DNA from: Selenomonadaceae bacterium
GTDB lineage: Bacteria > Bacillota > Negativicutes > Selenomonadales > Selenomonadaceae
DNA length: 45,667 nt
Direction of reading: 5' to 3'
Assembly (NCBI GenBank): GCA_017635875.1
Contig: JAGBKP010000176.1
Span: forward strand, 1 to 45,667
Below the pieces are notes generated by a model. That model had not been told where the DNA came from. It made no database searches and was given only the letters and a program-made list of their open reading frames with translations. Position 1 is the first letter of the stretch; each line of letters opens with the position of its first letter. Shown here one piece after another: positions 24,858 to 33,969 of this stretch. The position numbers and the translations under genes were made by a program.

Positions 24858-24954
24858 AACAACACCTCAAAAGCATATACTTACACTTATACATTTCTAA
24901 TGAAAACAGAAAATTCCTGCTTATAACCGATAAAAAATTATTGAAAGCGATGTT

Positions 24955-25794
24955 ATGAACACTTTAAAAGACTTATTAAACTATGCGCTTGAAACTTTAC
25001 AAAGCGCAAATACGGTAAATCCGCGTTTGGAAGCCGAAGCGTTGTTGTCGGGATTTCTCCGAAAAGATAAACTGTACCTCATAACCCACAGCGACGAACT
25101 TATTAAAGAAAACGATGTCAAACTTTTTAAAGTTATATTAAAACGTCGAGCTATGGGCGAACCGCTCGCGTATATATTGGGCAAAAAAGAATTTTACGGC
25201 AAAGAATTTTTTGTCAACAAATCCGTTTTAATACCTCGACCTGAAACGGAATTATTGATAGATTTAATAAAAGAACATACTAACGACGAAATAAAAATAC
25301 TTGATTTATGCGCAGGCTCCGGTTGTATCGGGCTTACTTTAGGAAGCGAACTACCGCTTTCTAAAGTAACGCTTTCAGACGTTTCAAAAGACGCTCTTGC
25401 CGTTATAAAAAAGAACGCTCTGATTTTAGGATTAGAGAATAAAGTCAAACTAATTGTTTCGGATTTATTCCAAAATATTAGCGAAAAATTCAACGTTATA
25501 GTAAGCAATCCTCCTTATATCCCGTCGCGCGATATATTAGGTTTAGAAACTTCCGTAAGGGACTACGAGCCCAAAATTGCGCTGGACGGCGGCGCGGACG
25601 GGCTTACGTTTTACAAAAAAATAATCCCTGCGGCAAAAAAATTTCTTGTGCCGAAAGGAAAAATATTCTTTGAAATCGGTTTTGACGAAGCAGACGCAGT
25701 AAAAGCGATATTATCCGAAAATAATTTTTCGGATATAAAGGTTTACAAAGATTTAGCCGAACTGGATAGAGTGGTTATGGGAACTTTTCAATAA
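24955..25794 (+). CDS. prmC: Peptide chain release factor N5-glutamine methyltransferase
   Basis: Methylates the glutamine of the GGQ motif in release factors RF1 and RF2. 279 residues, full length. N-terminal helical domain, then IPRPETELLID, the AdoMet-binding ILDLCAGSGCIGLTLGSE (about 117-134) and the catalytic VSNPPYIPSRDI. In many bacteria prmC follows prfA; prfA is not seen here. Start ATG 24955 has only a weak Shine-Dalgarno (GAAAGCG). Confidence 0.95.
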   Translation: MNTLKDLLNYALETLQSANTVNPRLEAEALLSGFLRKDKLYLITHSDELIKENDVKLFKVILKRRAMGEPLAYILGKKEFYGKEFFVNKSVLIPRPETELLIDLIKEHTNDEIKILDLCAGSGCIGLTLGSELPLSKVTLSDVSKDALAVIKKNALILGLENKVKLIVSDLFQNISEKFNVIVSNPPYIPSRDILGLETSVRDYEPKIALDGGADGLTFYKKIIPAAKKFLVPKGKIFFEIGFDEADAVKAILSENNFSDIKVYKDLAELDRVVMGTFQ

Positions 25795-25809
25795 ACGCAA
25801 AACAAAAAC

Positions 25810-25847
25810 AAGCCGCAGACGGGATTTTTACCGCCTGCGGCTTATTT
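25810..25847. terminator. Bidirectional terminator between prmC and glgA
   Basis: Stem AAGCCGCAGaCGG / CCGcCTGCGGCTT with loop GATTTTTA. Serves the convergent prmC and glycogen transcripts. Confidence 0.85.
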
Positions 25848-25857
25848 AGCGCATTAT

Positions 25858-27306
25858 TTATTTTTTCAAAAGTTTTTCGTAAAGTTTTACATATTCTTTC
25901 GCGGAGCCTGCCCAGCTGTAGTCGCTATTCATAGCGTTTTTGATTAAATCGCCCCATTCGGTCGGGTCGGAATAGATGCCAAGCGCCTTCTTTAACGCGT
26001 ACATCATCTCGTGGGCGTTGTAGTTTGTAAATACAAAACCGTTGCCTACGTCGTTGTATTTGTCGTACTGATTTATGGTGTCCTTTAATCCGCCCGTTTC
26101 GCGAACAACGGGGATAGAGCCGTAACGAAGGGCGATAAGCTGACCTATGCCGCAAGGCTCGTAGTTGCTCGGCATAAGGAAAATATCGCTTGACGCGTAC
26201 ATCTTTTGCGCGAGTTCGTTCGAGAAACGGATATTTATTGAAGTCTTTGTCGGGAATCTCCAAGCAAGACCCTTGAACCAATCCTCAAACACTTTGTCAC
26301 CCGTGCCGAGAAGCACAAACTGAATGTTCTCGTGCTGCAAAATTTCGTCCATCATACGAACGATTAAGTCCATACCCTTTGCGGCGACAAGGCGGGAAAC
26401 AAGCGCGACCATAGGAATACGGCGACCTACGGGAAGTCCCAATTCTTTTTGGAGCATTACTTTGTTTTCCATCTTCTTGTCGAAGGAATTTACGTCGTAG
26501 TTTACGAAAATATTCTTATCCGTCGCGGGGTTATACACACTGTAATCAATGCCGTTCACTATGCCGTAAATGTCGTCTTTTCTGCTCCTAAGCAGTCCGT
26601 CGAGATGTTCTCCGAAATAGTCGTACTGAATTTCCTCTGCGTATGTGCGGGAAACCGTGCTTATAAAGTCGGTGTAGATAAGTCCGCCCTTCATAAAGTT
26701 TACCGCGTCGTAAAATTCCAAATCGCCGTTGTTGAAATATTTCCAGTCAAGCCCCAACACGTCGTCCATTACGTCTTTTGGGAAAACGCCTTGATATTTC
26801 AAATTATGAATGGTATAGAGCGTCTTAATCTTTTCGTAACGCTCGTCGTTTTGATGCTCGAGTTTCAAGAATACATTGACAAGCCCTGCGTGCCAGTCGT
26901 TTGAATGTATAATATCCGGGAAAAATCCGTCGTGATCCTTTATAACCGGAAGCATACAGAGCACGGCGCGGCAGAAGAAGGAGAAACGCTGCGCGTCGTC
27001 CTCGTAACCGTAGAAACCTTCGCGGTTAAAGTATTCCTCATTATCTATAAAGTAATAGGTTACGCCGTCAAGCACACATTTATCAAGACCCACGAATTTA
27101 GTGCGCCAAGAAACGTTTATTTCCTCATCGTGGATATGTTCCATTTTATGTTTAAAATCTTCGGATATTTTGCCGAACTTAGGCATTATAACGCGAATAT
27201 CAACGTTTTCCTTAATCAAAGCCTGCGGCAAAGACCCCGCAACATCGGCAAGCCCGCCCGTTTTGCAAAAAGGCACAGCCTCAGACGCTACATACAAAAC
27301 CTTCAT
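25858..27306 (-). CDS. glgA: Glycogen synthase (ADP-glucose)
   Basis: 482 residues, GT5 family. Extends alpha-1,4-glucan from ADP-glucose. The N-terminal KTGGLADVAGSLPQAL holds the ADP-glucose binding Lys. Other GT-B landmarks are HSNDWHAGLV, YTIHNLKYQG, GIDYSVYNP, and the C-terminal EPCGIGQLIALRYGSIPVVRETGGL. Full length and intact. ATG 27306 has GGAGG. Last gene of the glycogen run, separated from glgP by a three-arm repeat and a GC hairpin chain. Confidence 0.96.
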   Translation of the reverse strand: MKVLYVASEAVPFCKTGGLADVAGSLPQALIKENVDIRVIMPKFGKISEDFKHKMEHIHDEEINVSWRTKFVGLDKCVLDGVTYYFIDNEEYFNREGFYGYEDDAQRFSFFCRAVLCMLPVIKDHDGFFPDIIHSNDWHAGLVNVFLKLEHQNDERYEKIKTLYTIHNLKYQGVFPKDVMDDVLGLDWKYFNNGDLEFYDAVNFMKGGLIYTDFISTVSRTYAEEIQYDYFGEHLDGLLRSRKDDIYGIVNGIDYSVYNPATDKNIFVNYDVNSFDKKMENKVMLQKELGLPVGRRIPMVALVSRLVAAKGMDLIVRMMDEILQHENIQFVLLGTGDKVFEDWFKGLAWRFPTKTSINIRFSNELAQKMYASSDIFLMPSNYEPCGIGQLIALRYGSIPVVRETGGLKDTINQYDKYNDVGNGFVFTNYNAHEMMYALKKALGIYSDPTEWGDLIKNAMNSDYSWAGSAKEYVKLYEKLLKK

Positions 27307-27330
27307 ATAATATCCTCCCTTTGATTTATT

Positions 27331-27408
27331 CTACTTTCTTTTTCTCTCTTTTTTTATAAAAAAAGAGAGAAAAAGAAAGTAGCAAAGAAAAAGAGAGAAA
27401 AAAATTTT
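27331..27408 (+). repeat. Three-arm purine/pyrimidine repeat A5
   Basis: Upstream of glgA. Pyrimidine arm CTACTTTCTTTTTCTCTC..., loop ATA, purine arm ending GAAAGTAG, C, then AAAGAAAAAGAGAGAAAA, a perfect 21-base mirror of R1. Confidence 0.85.
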
Positions 27409-27419
27409 ATCAGTTTTTA

Positions 27420-27505
27420 ATAACACAGGGCTTCGCCCCGTACCCCACAAGGGACTCCGTCCCTTGACCCTGCAAGGGGAACTCATCCCCCTTGACCCCC
27501 ATTTT
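27420..27505. repeat. GC-rich hairpin chain H4 (three hairpins)
   Basis: TAACACAG, GGGcttcgCCC, CAAGGGACtccGTCCCTTG, CAAGGGGaactcatCCCCCTTG, ACCCCC. The middle stem is a variant of the usual CAAGGGG stem, changed on both sides. Directly adjacent to repeat A5. Confidence 0.8.
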
Positions 27506-27584
27506 TATTTTCTATTTGTAATATACAAAAAATTACGAAAATTTGAGTTTTAAATATTTCCCCGCCAAAAGGCGGGGAAATATC

Positions 27585-30044
27585 TTAAGGCACCATTACG
27601 GGTTTTACTTGCCAAATATCGCTTGCGTATTCGTCAATGGTTCTGTCGGAGGAGAACCAGCCGGAATGAGCGATGTTGATGGCGGAAGACCTCAACCACT
27701 CGAAACGCTTCTGATAGCGGCGCATAATCTCCTCGTGTCCCCAGATGTAGGAATTGAAATCCTTTAGGATAAAGAATTCGTCGTTTCCGTGAATGAGGAA
27801 GTCGTAAAGCGAATGGAAATCGCCGTAGGTGTGGTCTACGAGCTGATTCATCACAAGACGAACGTTTTCGTTGGTGTTGTACTCGTCCCAAGCGGAATAA
27901 CTGCCATTAGCGTAGTACGCAAGGACTTCTTCGGAGCGAAGCCCGAATATGACGATGTTTTCGGGGCCGACGGCTTCCGAAATCTCGACGTTTGCGCCGT
28001 CAAGCGTGCCGAGCGTAATCGCGCCGTTCATCATAAATTTCATATTGCCCGTGCCGGAAGCTTCTTTTGAGGCGGTTGAAATCTGCTCCGAAACGTCTGC
28101 CGCAGGATAGACTATTTCGCCGATAGACACGCCAAAGTTTTCGATGAATACCACTCTTAACTGATCGCGGACGAGCGGATCTTTGTTAATTCTGCTTGCC
28201 ACGGCGTTTATAAGGCGAATGGTTTCTTTTGCGATATAGTAGCCCGGCGCGGCCTTTCCGCCGAAGAAATAGGTGGTCGGAACAATGCTGTAATCCGGGT
28301 CTGTCTTTAGTCTGAAATACTGATACATTATATGAAGAATATTCATAAGCTGACGCTTGTACGAGTGAATACGCTTCACTTGAATATCGAATATCGTCTT
28401 CGGATCTATGTCCATATTGTTATGCTCTTTGACGTACTTCGCAAGTTGTTCTTTTCTGATGCGTTTCACGTCGGAGAGCTTTTCGAGGAAAGTCTTGTCC
28501 TCAACATAATTGTTCAAGAGGTCAAGCTGCTCGGGATAACGATGCCAACGACGGCTGCCGACGGTGGAGTCGATTAAATCCGCGAGTTCGGGATTTGCGC
28601 CCATAAGCCAGCGGCGATGAGTGATGCCGTTGGTCTTGTTGTTGAACATTCTCGAATCGTAGTCGTAGAAATCCTTTAAGGTAGAATGTTTCAAAATCTC
28701 GGAATGAAGCTCCGCAACGCCGTTTACGCTGTGAGAGCCTACCATAGCGAGACGAGCCATATGCACTACGCCGTTTTCGATGATGGAAAGCGCGTGGACT
28801 TTGCCCTCGTCGCCGGGATAACGATCGCGAACGGCCTTCAAGTGGCGACGGTTAATCTCGTCGATTATCATATATACGCGCGGGAGAAGTTCCTTGAACA
28901 TATCCACAGGCCAAGTTTCGAGGGCTTCCGGCATAATCGTATGATTGGTGTATGCGATTGTATTTTTCGTAATCGCCCAAGCGGAACTCCAGTCAAGACC
29001 TTGCTCGTCTACGAAGATACGCATAAGCTCCGCAACCGCGACCGCAGGATGCGTGTCGTTTATATGTATCGCGATTTTCTTTGCGAAGTCGCGAATATTC
29101 ATACCCGCGCGGCGATAATGGCGTACGATGCTCTGCACGCCCGCGCTGGTCATAAAGTATTCCTGAATAAGACGCATACGCTTGCCGTCAAAAGTACTGT
29201 CGTCAGGATAGAGATATTCCGTGATACTCTCGACAAATTCGCGATACTGCTTTTTAGCGCGAAGCTGTTCTTGAGTAAGCGTGCCGTAATCGCTGAAATC
29301 GCGGTTTACTTCCGCGTTCCAAAGGCGAAGGGTGTTTACCGTGTTGTTGTGATAACCCACAACAGGCACATCGTAAGGCACAGCCATAATGACCATCGGA
29401 TTTTCGTGGACGAGTTCGAGTTCGCCGTTTCCGATGTCCTTCATATACGCGTTGCCGAAGAATTTAACTTCAACGGCTTTATCCGGCTTTCTGTATTCCC
29501 AAGCAAAACCGTCGCGAAGCCAGTTGTCGGGGATTTCGACTTGGTTGCCTTGAATAATTTTCTGCTCAAACAAGCCATACTGATAGCGTATGCTGTTGCC
29601 GTGACCCGGAAGTCTATGCGCCGCCATAGAGTCGATAAAGCAAGCGGCAAGTCTGCCTAAGCCGCCGTTTCCGAGACCTGCGTCCGGCTCTTCTTCAAAG
29701 GTTGCGTTTAAATCTATCTTGAGTTCGCCGAGAGCTTCCTCTACGGCGTCTTTGATGCCTAAGTTTATTAAGTTCGATTTTAACAAACGACCCATTAAAA
29801 ATTCGACGGAAAAATAGAAAATCTGCTTTTCTTGACCTTCCATATAGGCCTTGTTGGTTTTAATCCATTTTGAGGAAATATACTGTTTTGCGACGGCGGC
29901 CACGGTTTGATATATTTCGTTGGGGGTAAGTTCGTTTAAATCCCGTCCCCACATAACGTGAGCGGACATAACGAAACGCTGTTTAAGCTCTTCTTTCAGT
30001 TTATCGAAGTCCTGATCCTTCGGCACTTCCTTTTTCTTCGCCAA
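27585..30044 (-). CDS. glgP: Glycogen phosphorylase
   Basis: 819 residues, GT35. Releases glucose-1-phosphate from glycogen using pyridoxal phosphate. The PLP-site EASGTGNMKFMMNGAITLG is intact near the C-terminus, with the Lys in GTGNMKF. N-terminal landmarks are YFSVEFLMGRLL and DAGLGNGGLGRLA. Start: the frame begins at TTG 30053, but AAAGGAG lies directly against it; TTG 30044 (giving MAKKKEVPKDQ) is 9 bases after AAAGGAG and is preferred. Follows glgD on the same strand. Confidence 0.95.
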   Translation of the reverse strand: MAKKKEVPKDQDFDKLKEELKQRFVMSAHVMWGRDLNELTPNEIYQTVAAVAKQYISSKWIKTNKAYMEGQEKQIFYFSVEFLMGRLLKSNLINLGIKDAVEEALGELKIDLNATFEEEPDAGLGNGGLGRLAACFIDSMAAHRLPGHGNSIRYQYGLFEQKIIQGNQVEIPDNWLRDGFAWEYRKPDKAVEVKFFGNAYMKDIGNGELELVHENPMVIMAVPYDVPVVGYHNNTVNTLRLWNAEVNRDFSDYGTLTQEQLRAKKQYREFVESITEYLYPDDSTFDGKRMRLIQEYFMTSAGVQSIVRHYRRAGMNIRDFAKKIAIHINDTHPAVAVAELMRIFVDEQGLDWSSAWAITKNTIAYTNHTIMPEALETWPVDMFKELLPRVYMIIDEINRRHLKAVRDRYPGDEGKVHALSIIENGVVHMARLAMVGSHSVNGVAELHSEILKHSTLKDFYDYDSRMFNNKTNGITHRRWLMGANPELADLIDSTVGSRRWHRYPEQLDLLNNYVEDKTFLEKLSDVKRIRKEQLAKYVKEHNNMDIDPKTIFDIQVKRIHSYKRQLMNILHIMYQYFRLKTDPDYSIVPTTYFFGGKAAPGYYIAKETIRLINAVASRINKDPLVRDQLRVVFIENFGVSIGEIVYPAADVSEQISTASKEASGTGNMKFMMNGAITLGTLDGANVEISEAVGPENIVIFGLRSEEVLAYYANGSYSAWDEYNTNENVRLVMNQLVDHTYGDFHSLYDFLIHGNDEFFILKDFNSYIWGHEEIMRRYQKRFEWLRSSAINIAHSGWFSSDRTIDEYASDIWQVKPVMVP

Positions 30045-30073
30045 ATTTAACAACTCCTTTGTTTTGGTGAAGT

Positions 30074-30107
30074 TTGCAGGAGGGGGCGAAACGCCCCCCT
30101 TTGCAAT
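30074..30107 (-). other. GC hairpin between glgD and glgP
   Basis: GGGGGGCGtttcGCCCCCTCC immediately after the glgD stop. No U run follows, so it is more likely a processing or stability hairpin than a terminator. Confidence 0.5.
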
Positions 30108-30108
30108 C

Positions 30109-31215
30109 TTAAATAGTCATATTCTTTTCGATGATAAGCGGGTACTTCTGCGCGCCTTTCAGCCATTTATCCTTGGTGATAACCGCATTCTTATCGCAGA
30201 TAACGTTTTCAATAAGCGCGCCGTCTTCTATGACGCTCTTTTGCATTATTATGCTGTTCTTAATCTTCGCGCCTTTGCCCACCTTTACGCCTCTAAAGAG
30301 AACGCTGTTTTCAACTTCGCCTTCGATTATGCAACCGTTTGCGATAAGGGAGTTTTTAACGACGGAATCCTTCTTGTACTGCACGGGTACGCCGTCCAAA
30401 ACCTTCGTATATATGGAGCGGTCGCCGAGGAAGAGTTCTTCCCAAATTTCGGGGCGAAGTATATCCATATTCGCTCTGTAGTACGCAAGCTCCGTATCGA
30501 TATGGGAAACGTAGCCCTTATGTTCCATAGCGTACATATTGTACTGTTCCGCCTTCTTTATAATGCCGTCCATCATAAAGTCCTGCCCGCCGCGCTCGTA
30601 AGCGGTGGTGACAAGATTTTCAAAGACGGATTTTTCCATAAAGAACACGCTCATACATACTTTGGCGTTATCCTTCGTTTCGGGGCGTTCGGAAATATCC
30701 GTAACTCTGCCGTCCGCGGTGCATTTAATAACAATATCTTTGCCGAGAGCGGCTTCCCTTGCGGTATAATAAACCATAGTGATGTCCGCGCCTTTTTGTT
30801 CGTGGAAAGCGAGAACTTCCTTAAAGTCCATATTATAGACAAAACTTCCGCTTGTCAAGAGGATAAATTTCTGCTTGCAGTTATGAATGTAATCAAGGTT
30901 GAAGTAGAAATTCTTCAAATCGCCCTGGCGCGCTTCTTTTTCAACCTTCGCCGAAGGAAGATAGTATAAGCCGTCGTGACGACGAGCGAGATCCCAATCT
31001 TTACCGGAACGCAGATGATCTAATATGGAGCGTTCCTTATCGGGAAGCATAACGCCCACGTTCAAAATACCGGCGTTCACGATGCCGGAGAGCGCAAAGT
31101 CGATAAGGCGATAACGTCCCGCAAAGGGAATGGACTCCACAGCGCGAAAATCGGCGAGGTTTCTGATAGCGCCCCTGTCCTCGTTTAAGTTTATAAGACC
31201 CATAACTCTTTTCAC
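30109..31215 (-). CDS. glgD: Glucose-1-phosphate adenylyltransferase subunit GlgD
   Basis: 368 residues. Homologue of GlgC that forms a heteromer with it in Firmicutes. The N-terminus MGLINLNEDRGAIRNLADFRAVESIPFAGRYRLIDF lacks the usual GGxGxRL catalytic signature, as expected for GlgD, which is a regulatory or weakly active subunit. C-terminal left-handed beta-helix hexapeptides (VVKNSLIANGCIIEGEVENS). Start GTG 31215 is 9 bases after GGAG; ATG 31203 is too close to a purine site. Placed after glgC and before glgP. Confidence 0.95.
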   Translation of the reverse strand: MKRVMGLINLNEDRGAIRNLADFRAVESIPFAGRYRLIDFALSGIVNAGILNVGVMLPDKERSILDHLRSGKDWDLARRHDGLYYLPSAKVEKEARQGDLKNFYFNLDYIHNCKQKFILLTSGSFVYNMDFKEVLAFHEQKGADITMVYYTAREAALGKDIVIKCTADGRVTDISERPETKDNAKVCMSVFFMEKSVFENLVTTAYERGGQDFMMDGIIKKAEQYNMYAMEHKGYVSHIDTELAYYRANMDILRPEIWEELFLGDRSIYTKVLDGVPVQYKKDSVVKNSLIANGCIIEGEVENSVLFRGVKVGKGAKIKNSIIMQKSVIEDGALIENVICDKNAVITKDKWLKGAQKYPLIIEKNMTI

Positions 31216-31270
31216 TGTATATCACTCCGTTTCAAATTTTAGGAATTAAATCAATATATCTTTAAAAACC

Positions 31271-31354
31271 GTACTTTTCTTTCTTTTTCTTGAATACCCA
31301 AAGGGCACAGGCGAAAAAGTAAAGAAAAGTACCAAAAGAAAGAAAAAGAACTTT
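31271..31354 (+). repeat. Three-arm purine/pyrimidine repeat A6
   Basis: Pyrimidine arm GTACTTTTCTTTCTTTTTC, loop with AAAGGGCACAGGC, purine arm ending AAAGAAAAGTAC, C, then AAAAGAAAGAAAAAG mirrored. One T interrupts R1. Forms a tail-to-tail pair with A7 in the glgC-glgD gap. Confidence 0.75.
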
Positions 31355-31403
31355 AATATTAAAATTAAGAGATATATAGTAAATATTTCAATTTAGTTTT
31401 AAT

Positions 31404-31492
31404 AAAGTTTTCTTTCTCTCTTTTCTTTTTTGTTACTTTTTTCTTTTCTTCTCTTTCTTTTTCAAGAGAAAGAGAGAAAAGAAAAAAGTAAA
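31404..31492 (-). repeat. Three-arm purine/pyrimidine repeat A7
   Basis: On the minus strand: pyrimidine arm starting TTACTTTTTTCTTTTC, purine arm ending AAAAAAGTAAC, and third arm AAAAAAGAAAAGAGAGAAAG ending CTTTA. One-base indel between mirrored arms. Confidence 0.75.
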
Positions 31493-31509
31493 TAATTTTA
31501 AAGATATAC

Positions 31510-32634
31510 TCAAACGGTTTCGCCTTCGGCGACTACGGAGATAGCTCCTGGTTCGCCTTGCACTTTGGCGTTTGCGGTTATTTTGCAGTTATGGGCGATT
31601 ATTGCGTAATCAACCACTGCGCCGTCCTCGATGACGGTGCCGGGTAGTATGACGGAATTTCTCACAACCGCGCCTTTGCCGACCTTTACGCTTGAAAAGA
31701 CGACGGAATGGGAAACTTCGCCCAAAATCATAGAGCCTTCGTTTATCATTGACTTGTTGACGGTAGCGTCGGGGCCGATATATTGAGGCGGGAGGGAGGG
31801 ATTGGAGGAATAAATGCGCCATTCGCCTTGAAGTTCAAAGGGCGGCTCGTCTTGGATCAAGTCCATATTCGCCTGCCAGAGGCTCTCTATCGTTCCGACA
31901 TCTTTCCAATATCCTTCAAACGCGTAGGACTGTAAGTTTAATCCGTCGTTTAACATTTTGGGGATAATATCTTTACCGAAGTCATGGCTCGAATTGTCGT
32001 TTGCCGCGTCTTCTTCCAAATATTTCTTCAATACGTCTTTGGAGAATATGTAAATGCCCATAGAGGCGAGGTTGCTCTTCGGGTTGGCGGGTTTTTCTTC
32101 AAATTCTTCGATTTTTCCGTTGGCGTCGGTGTTCATAATGCCAAAGCGTGGAGCTTCGTCCCAAGGCACTTCGAACACGCCTATGGTCGCGTCCGCGTGG
32201 TTCTTCTTATGCGCGTCGAGCATAAGCGAATAATCCATCGTATAGATATGGTCGCCGGACAAAATCAAAACGTAATCAGGTTCCGTAATGTCAACAAAGT
32301 TGATGTTCTGATAGATAGCGTCAGCCGTGCCGCGATACCAGTCCGCGCCTTTTTCCCTTGCATACGGAGGAAGAATGAACACGCCGCCGCCTTTACGGTC
32401 TAAGTCCCACGCGCTGCCCGTGCCTAAGTAATTGTGAAGTTCGAGAGGTTTATACTGCGTTAAAACGCCCACTTTTCCGATGCCGGAATTGGCGCAGTTA
32501 GATAACGGAAAGTCAATAATACGATATTTTCCCCCAAAGGGAACGGCGGGTTTCGCGATTTTTTTGGTGAGCGCGCCAAGACGGCTGCCCTGCCCTCCCG
32601 CTAAAATCATGGCTAAACATTCTGTTTTTCTCAT
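31510..32634 (-). CDS. glgC: Glucose-1-phosphate adenylyltransferase, catalytic subunit GlgC
   Basis: 374 residues. Makes ADP-glucose from glucose-1-phosphate and ATP, the rate-limiting step of glycogen synthesis. Catalytic signature [25 protein letters not shown] (about 12-36), [14 protein letters not shown], and GTADAIYQN; the ATP-binding and metal motif [11 protein letters not shown]-terminal beta-helix. ATG 32634 has GGGAGG. First gene of the glgC-glgD-glgP-glgA run. No branching enzyme glgB is found in the window. Confidence 0.97.
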   Translation of the reverse strand: MRKTECLAMILAGGQGSRLGALTKKIAKPAVPFGGKYRIIDFPLSNCANSGIGKVGVLTQYKPLELHNYLGTGSAWDLDRKGGGVFILPPYAREKGADWYRGTADAIYQNINFVDITEPDYVLILSGDHIYTMDYSLMLDAHKKNHADATIGVFEVPWDEAPRFGIMNTDANGKIEEFEEKPANPKSNLASMGIYIFSKDVLKKYLEEDAANDNSSHDFGKDIIPKMLNDGLNLQSYAFEGYWKDVGTIESLWQANMDLIQDEPPFELQGEWRIYSSNPSLPPQYIGPDATVNKSMINEGSMILGEVSHSVVFSSVKVGKGAVVRNSVILPGTVIEDGAVVDYAIIAHNCKITANAKVQGEPGAISVVAEGETV

Positions 32635-32788
32635 GTTAAAATCCCTCCCGGATCTTCTTCTGATACTATTAGTTATCCAATATTTTCTACGAAAAATACT
32701 TTTTTCCTTCTAAAAATCATAATTTTTTTGAAATAAATATTACGGGAAAAGGAATTTCATAAAAGAATATGTCAACATATAGGCAAAC

Positions 32789-32825
32789 AAAAAAGCTCTC
32801 GGAAATTTTTCCGAAAGCCTTTTTT
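32789..32825. terminator. Terminator after the aminotransferase gene
   Basis: Stem around GCTCTCGGAAA-ttt-TTCCGAAAGC flanked by A and T runs on both sides. Confidence 0.8.
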
Positions 32826-32827
32826 CG

Positions 32828-33958
32828 TTATATTCTTTTGCAAAAACCATATATTGTTTCAACTACTTTTTCCAAATCGCGCCTATCCATATCGTAGTAG
32901 AGCGGCAGTCTTACGAGTCTTTCGCTCTCCTTTGTGGTGTATTCGTCTTTTCCGCTCAATCTGCCGTAAATCTTTCCCGCAGGCGCGCTGTGGAGGGGAA
33001 TATAGTGAAAAACCGCGCCGATATCCCGTTCTTTTAAATAATTTATGAATTTTGTACGCTCGTCTAAATCCTTTAACTTCACATAAAACATATGCGCGTT
33101 ATGCGTCGCATAATCAGGTATTGTCATAAGTTCAAGTTTTTCTTTTGCCGCAAGGTCTTTTAAATTATCGTTGTAAAAATTCCACGAATCCATTCTGCTC
33201 TTATTTATTTTTTCGGCGTTAATGAGTTCGCCGTAAAGATACGCCGCGTTAAGCTCGCTTAAAAGATAGCTGTCGCCAAAATCCACCCAAGTGTATTTGT
33301 CTATTTCGCCCCTGAAAAATTTGGAGCGATTGGTGCCCTTTTCCCTCAAAATTTCCGCCCGCTCGTTATTTTTCGCGTCTTTAACGGCGATAGCGCCGCC
33401 TTCGCCGGAGGATAAGTTTTTCGTTTCGTGGAAAGAATAGCAACCGAAATCGCCCAAAGTCCCCAAGAATTTATCTTTGTACTTTGCGTAAAGCGCCTGC
33501 GCCGCGTCCTCTATTATAAAGAGATTATATTTTTTTGCGATTTCAAATATTTTTTCCATATCGCAGGCGACTCCCGCGTAATGCACGAGCATAACGGCGC
33601 GGGTCTTATCCGTAATCGCGGCTTCTATTTTGTTTTCGTCTATATTCATAGTATCGGGGCGAATATCGACAAATACGAGCCTTGCCCCCGCAAGCACGCA
33701 AGACGTCGCTGTCGAAGAAAAAGTGTAGCTCGGAAGTATCACTTCGTCGCCTCGTTTTAACGACAAAAACGCCGCCATATCAAGAGCCGACGTGCCGCTC
33801 GTCGTTAAAAGTATCTTGTTTGCTCCCAAACTTTCCTCCAATAGTTTGGAGGATTTTTTTGTAAACTCGCCGTCGCCGGAGATTTTTCTTTTTTCCGCGG
33901 CTTCTTTTATATATGTAAGTTCGTCGCCCACAAAAGGCGGTATGTTAAACGGTATCAT
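32828..33958 (-). CDS. WecE-like dTDP-4-amino-4,6-dideoxy sugar aminotransferase (DegT/DnrJ family)
   Basis: 376 residues. PLP-dependent sugar-nucleotide aminotransferase. The opening MIPFNIPPFVGDELTYI, then TTSGTSALDMAAFLSL, HYAGVACDMEKI, the active-site region IIEDAAQALYAKYKDKFLG and YSFHETKNLSSGEGGAI with the PLP-binding Lys (HETKN) are characteristic of RffA/WecE, which converts dTDP-4-keto-6-deoxy-glucose to dTDP-4-amino-fucose. ATG 33958 has GAGGG at good spacing; the longer GTG 33973 start overlaps the upstream stop. Lies right after a phase-variable glycosyltransferase-like gene, so both may decorate one surface glycan. Confidence 0.9.
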   Translation of the reverse strand: MIPFNIPPFVGDELTYIKEAAEKRKISGDGEFTKKSSKLLEESLGANKILLTTSGTSALDMAAFLSLKRGDEVILPSYTFSSTATSCVLAGARLVFVDIRPDTMNIDENKIEAAITDKTRAVMLVHYAGVACDMEKIFEIAKKYNLFIIEDAAQALYAKYKDKFLGTLGDFGCYSFHETKNLSSGEGGAIAVKDAKNNERAEILREKGTNRSKFFRGEIDKYTWVDFGDSYLLSELNAAYLYGELINAEKINKSRMDSWNFYNDNLKDLAAKEKLELMTIPDYATHNAHMFYVKLKDLDERTKFINYLKERDIGAVFHYIPLHSAPAGKIYGRLSGKDEYTTKESERLVRLPLYYDMDRRDLEKVVETIYGFCKRI

Positions 33959-33969
33959 AAGCTTATCCC

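Noticed and set aside
28686-29660. 324-residue plus-strand ORF inside glgP
   Set aside because: Complete overlap with a well-conserved glycogen phosphorylase on the other strand; shadow frame.
30064-30969. 301-residue plus-strand ORF inside glgD
   Set aside because: Shadow of glgD on the opposite strand, no recognisable motif.
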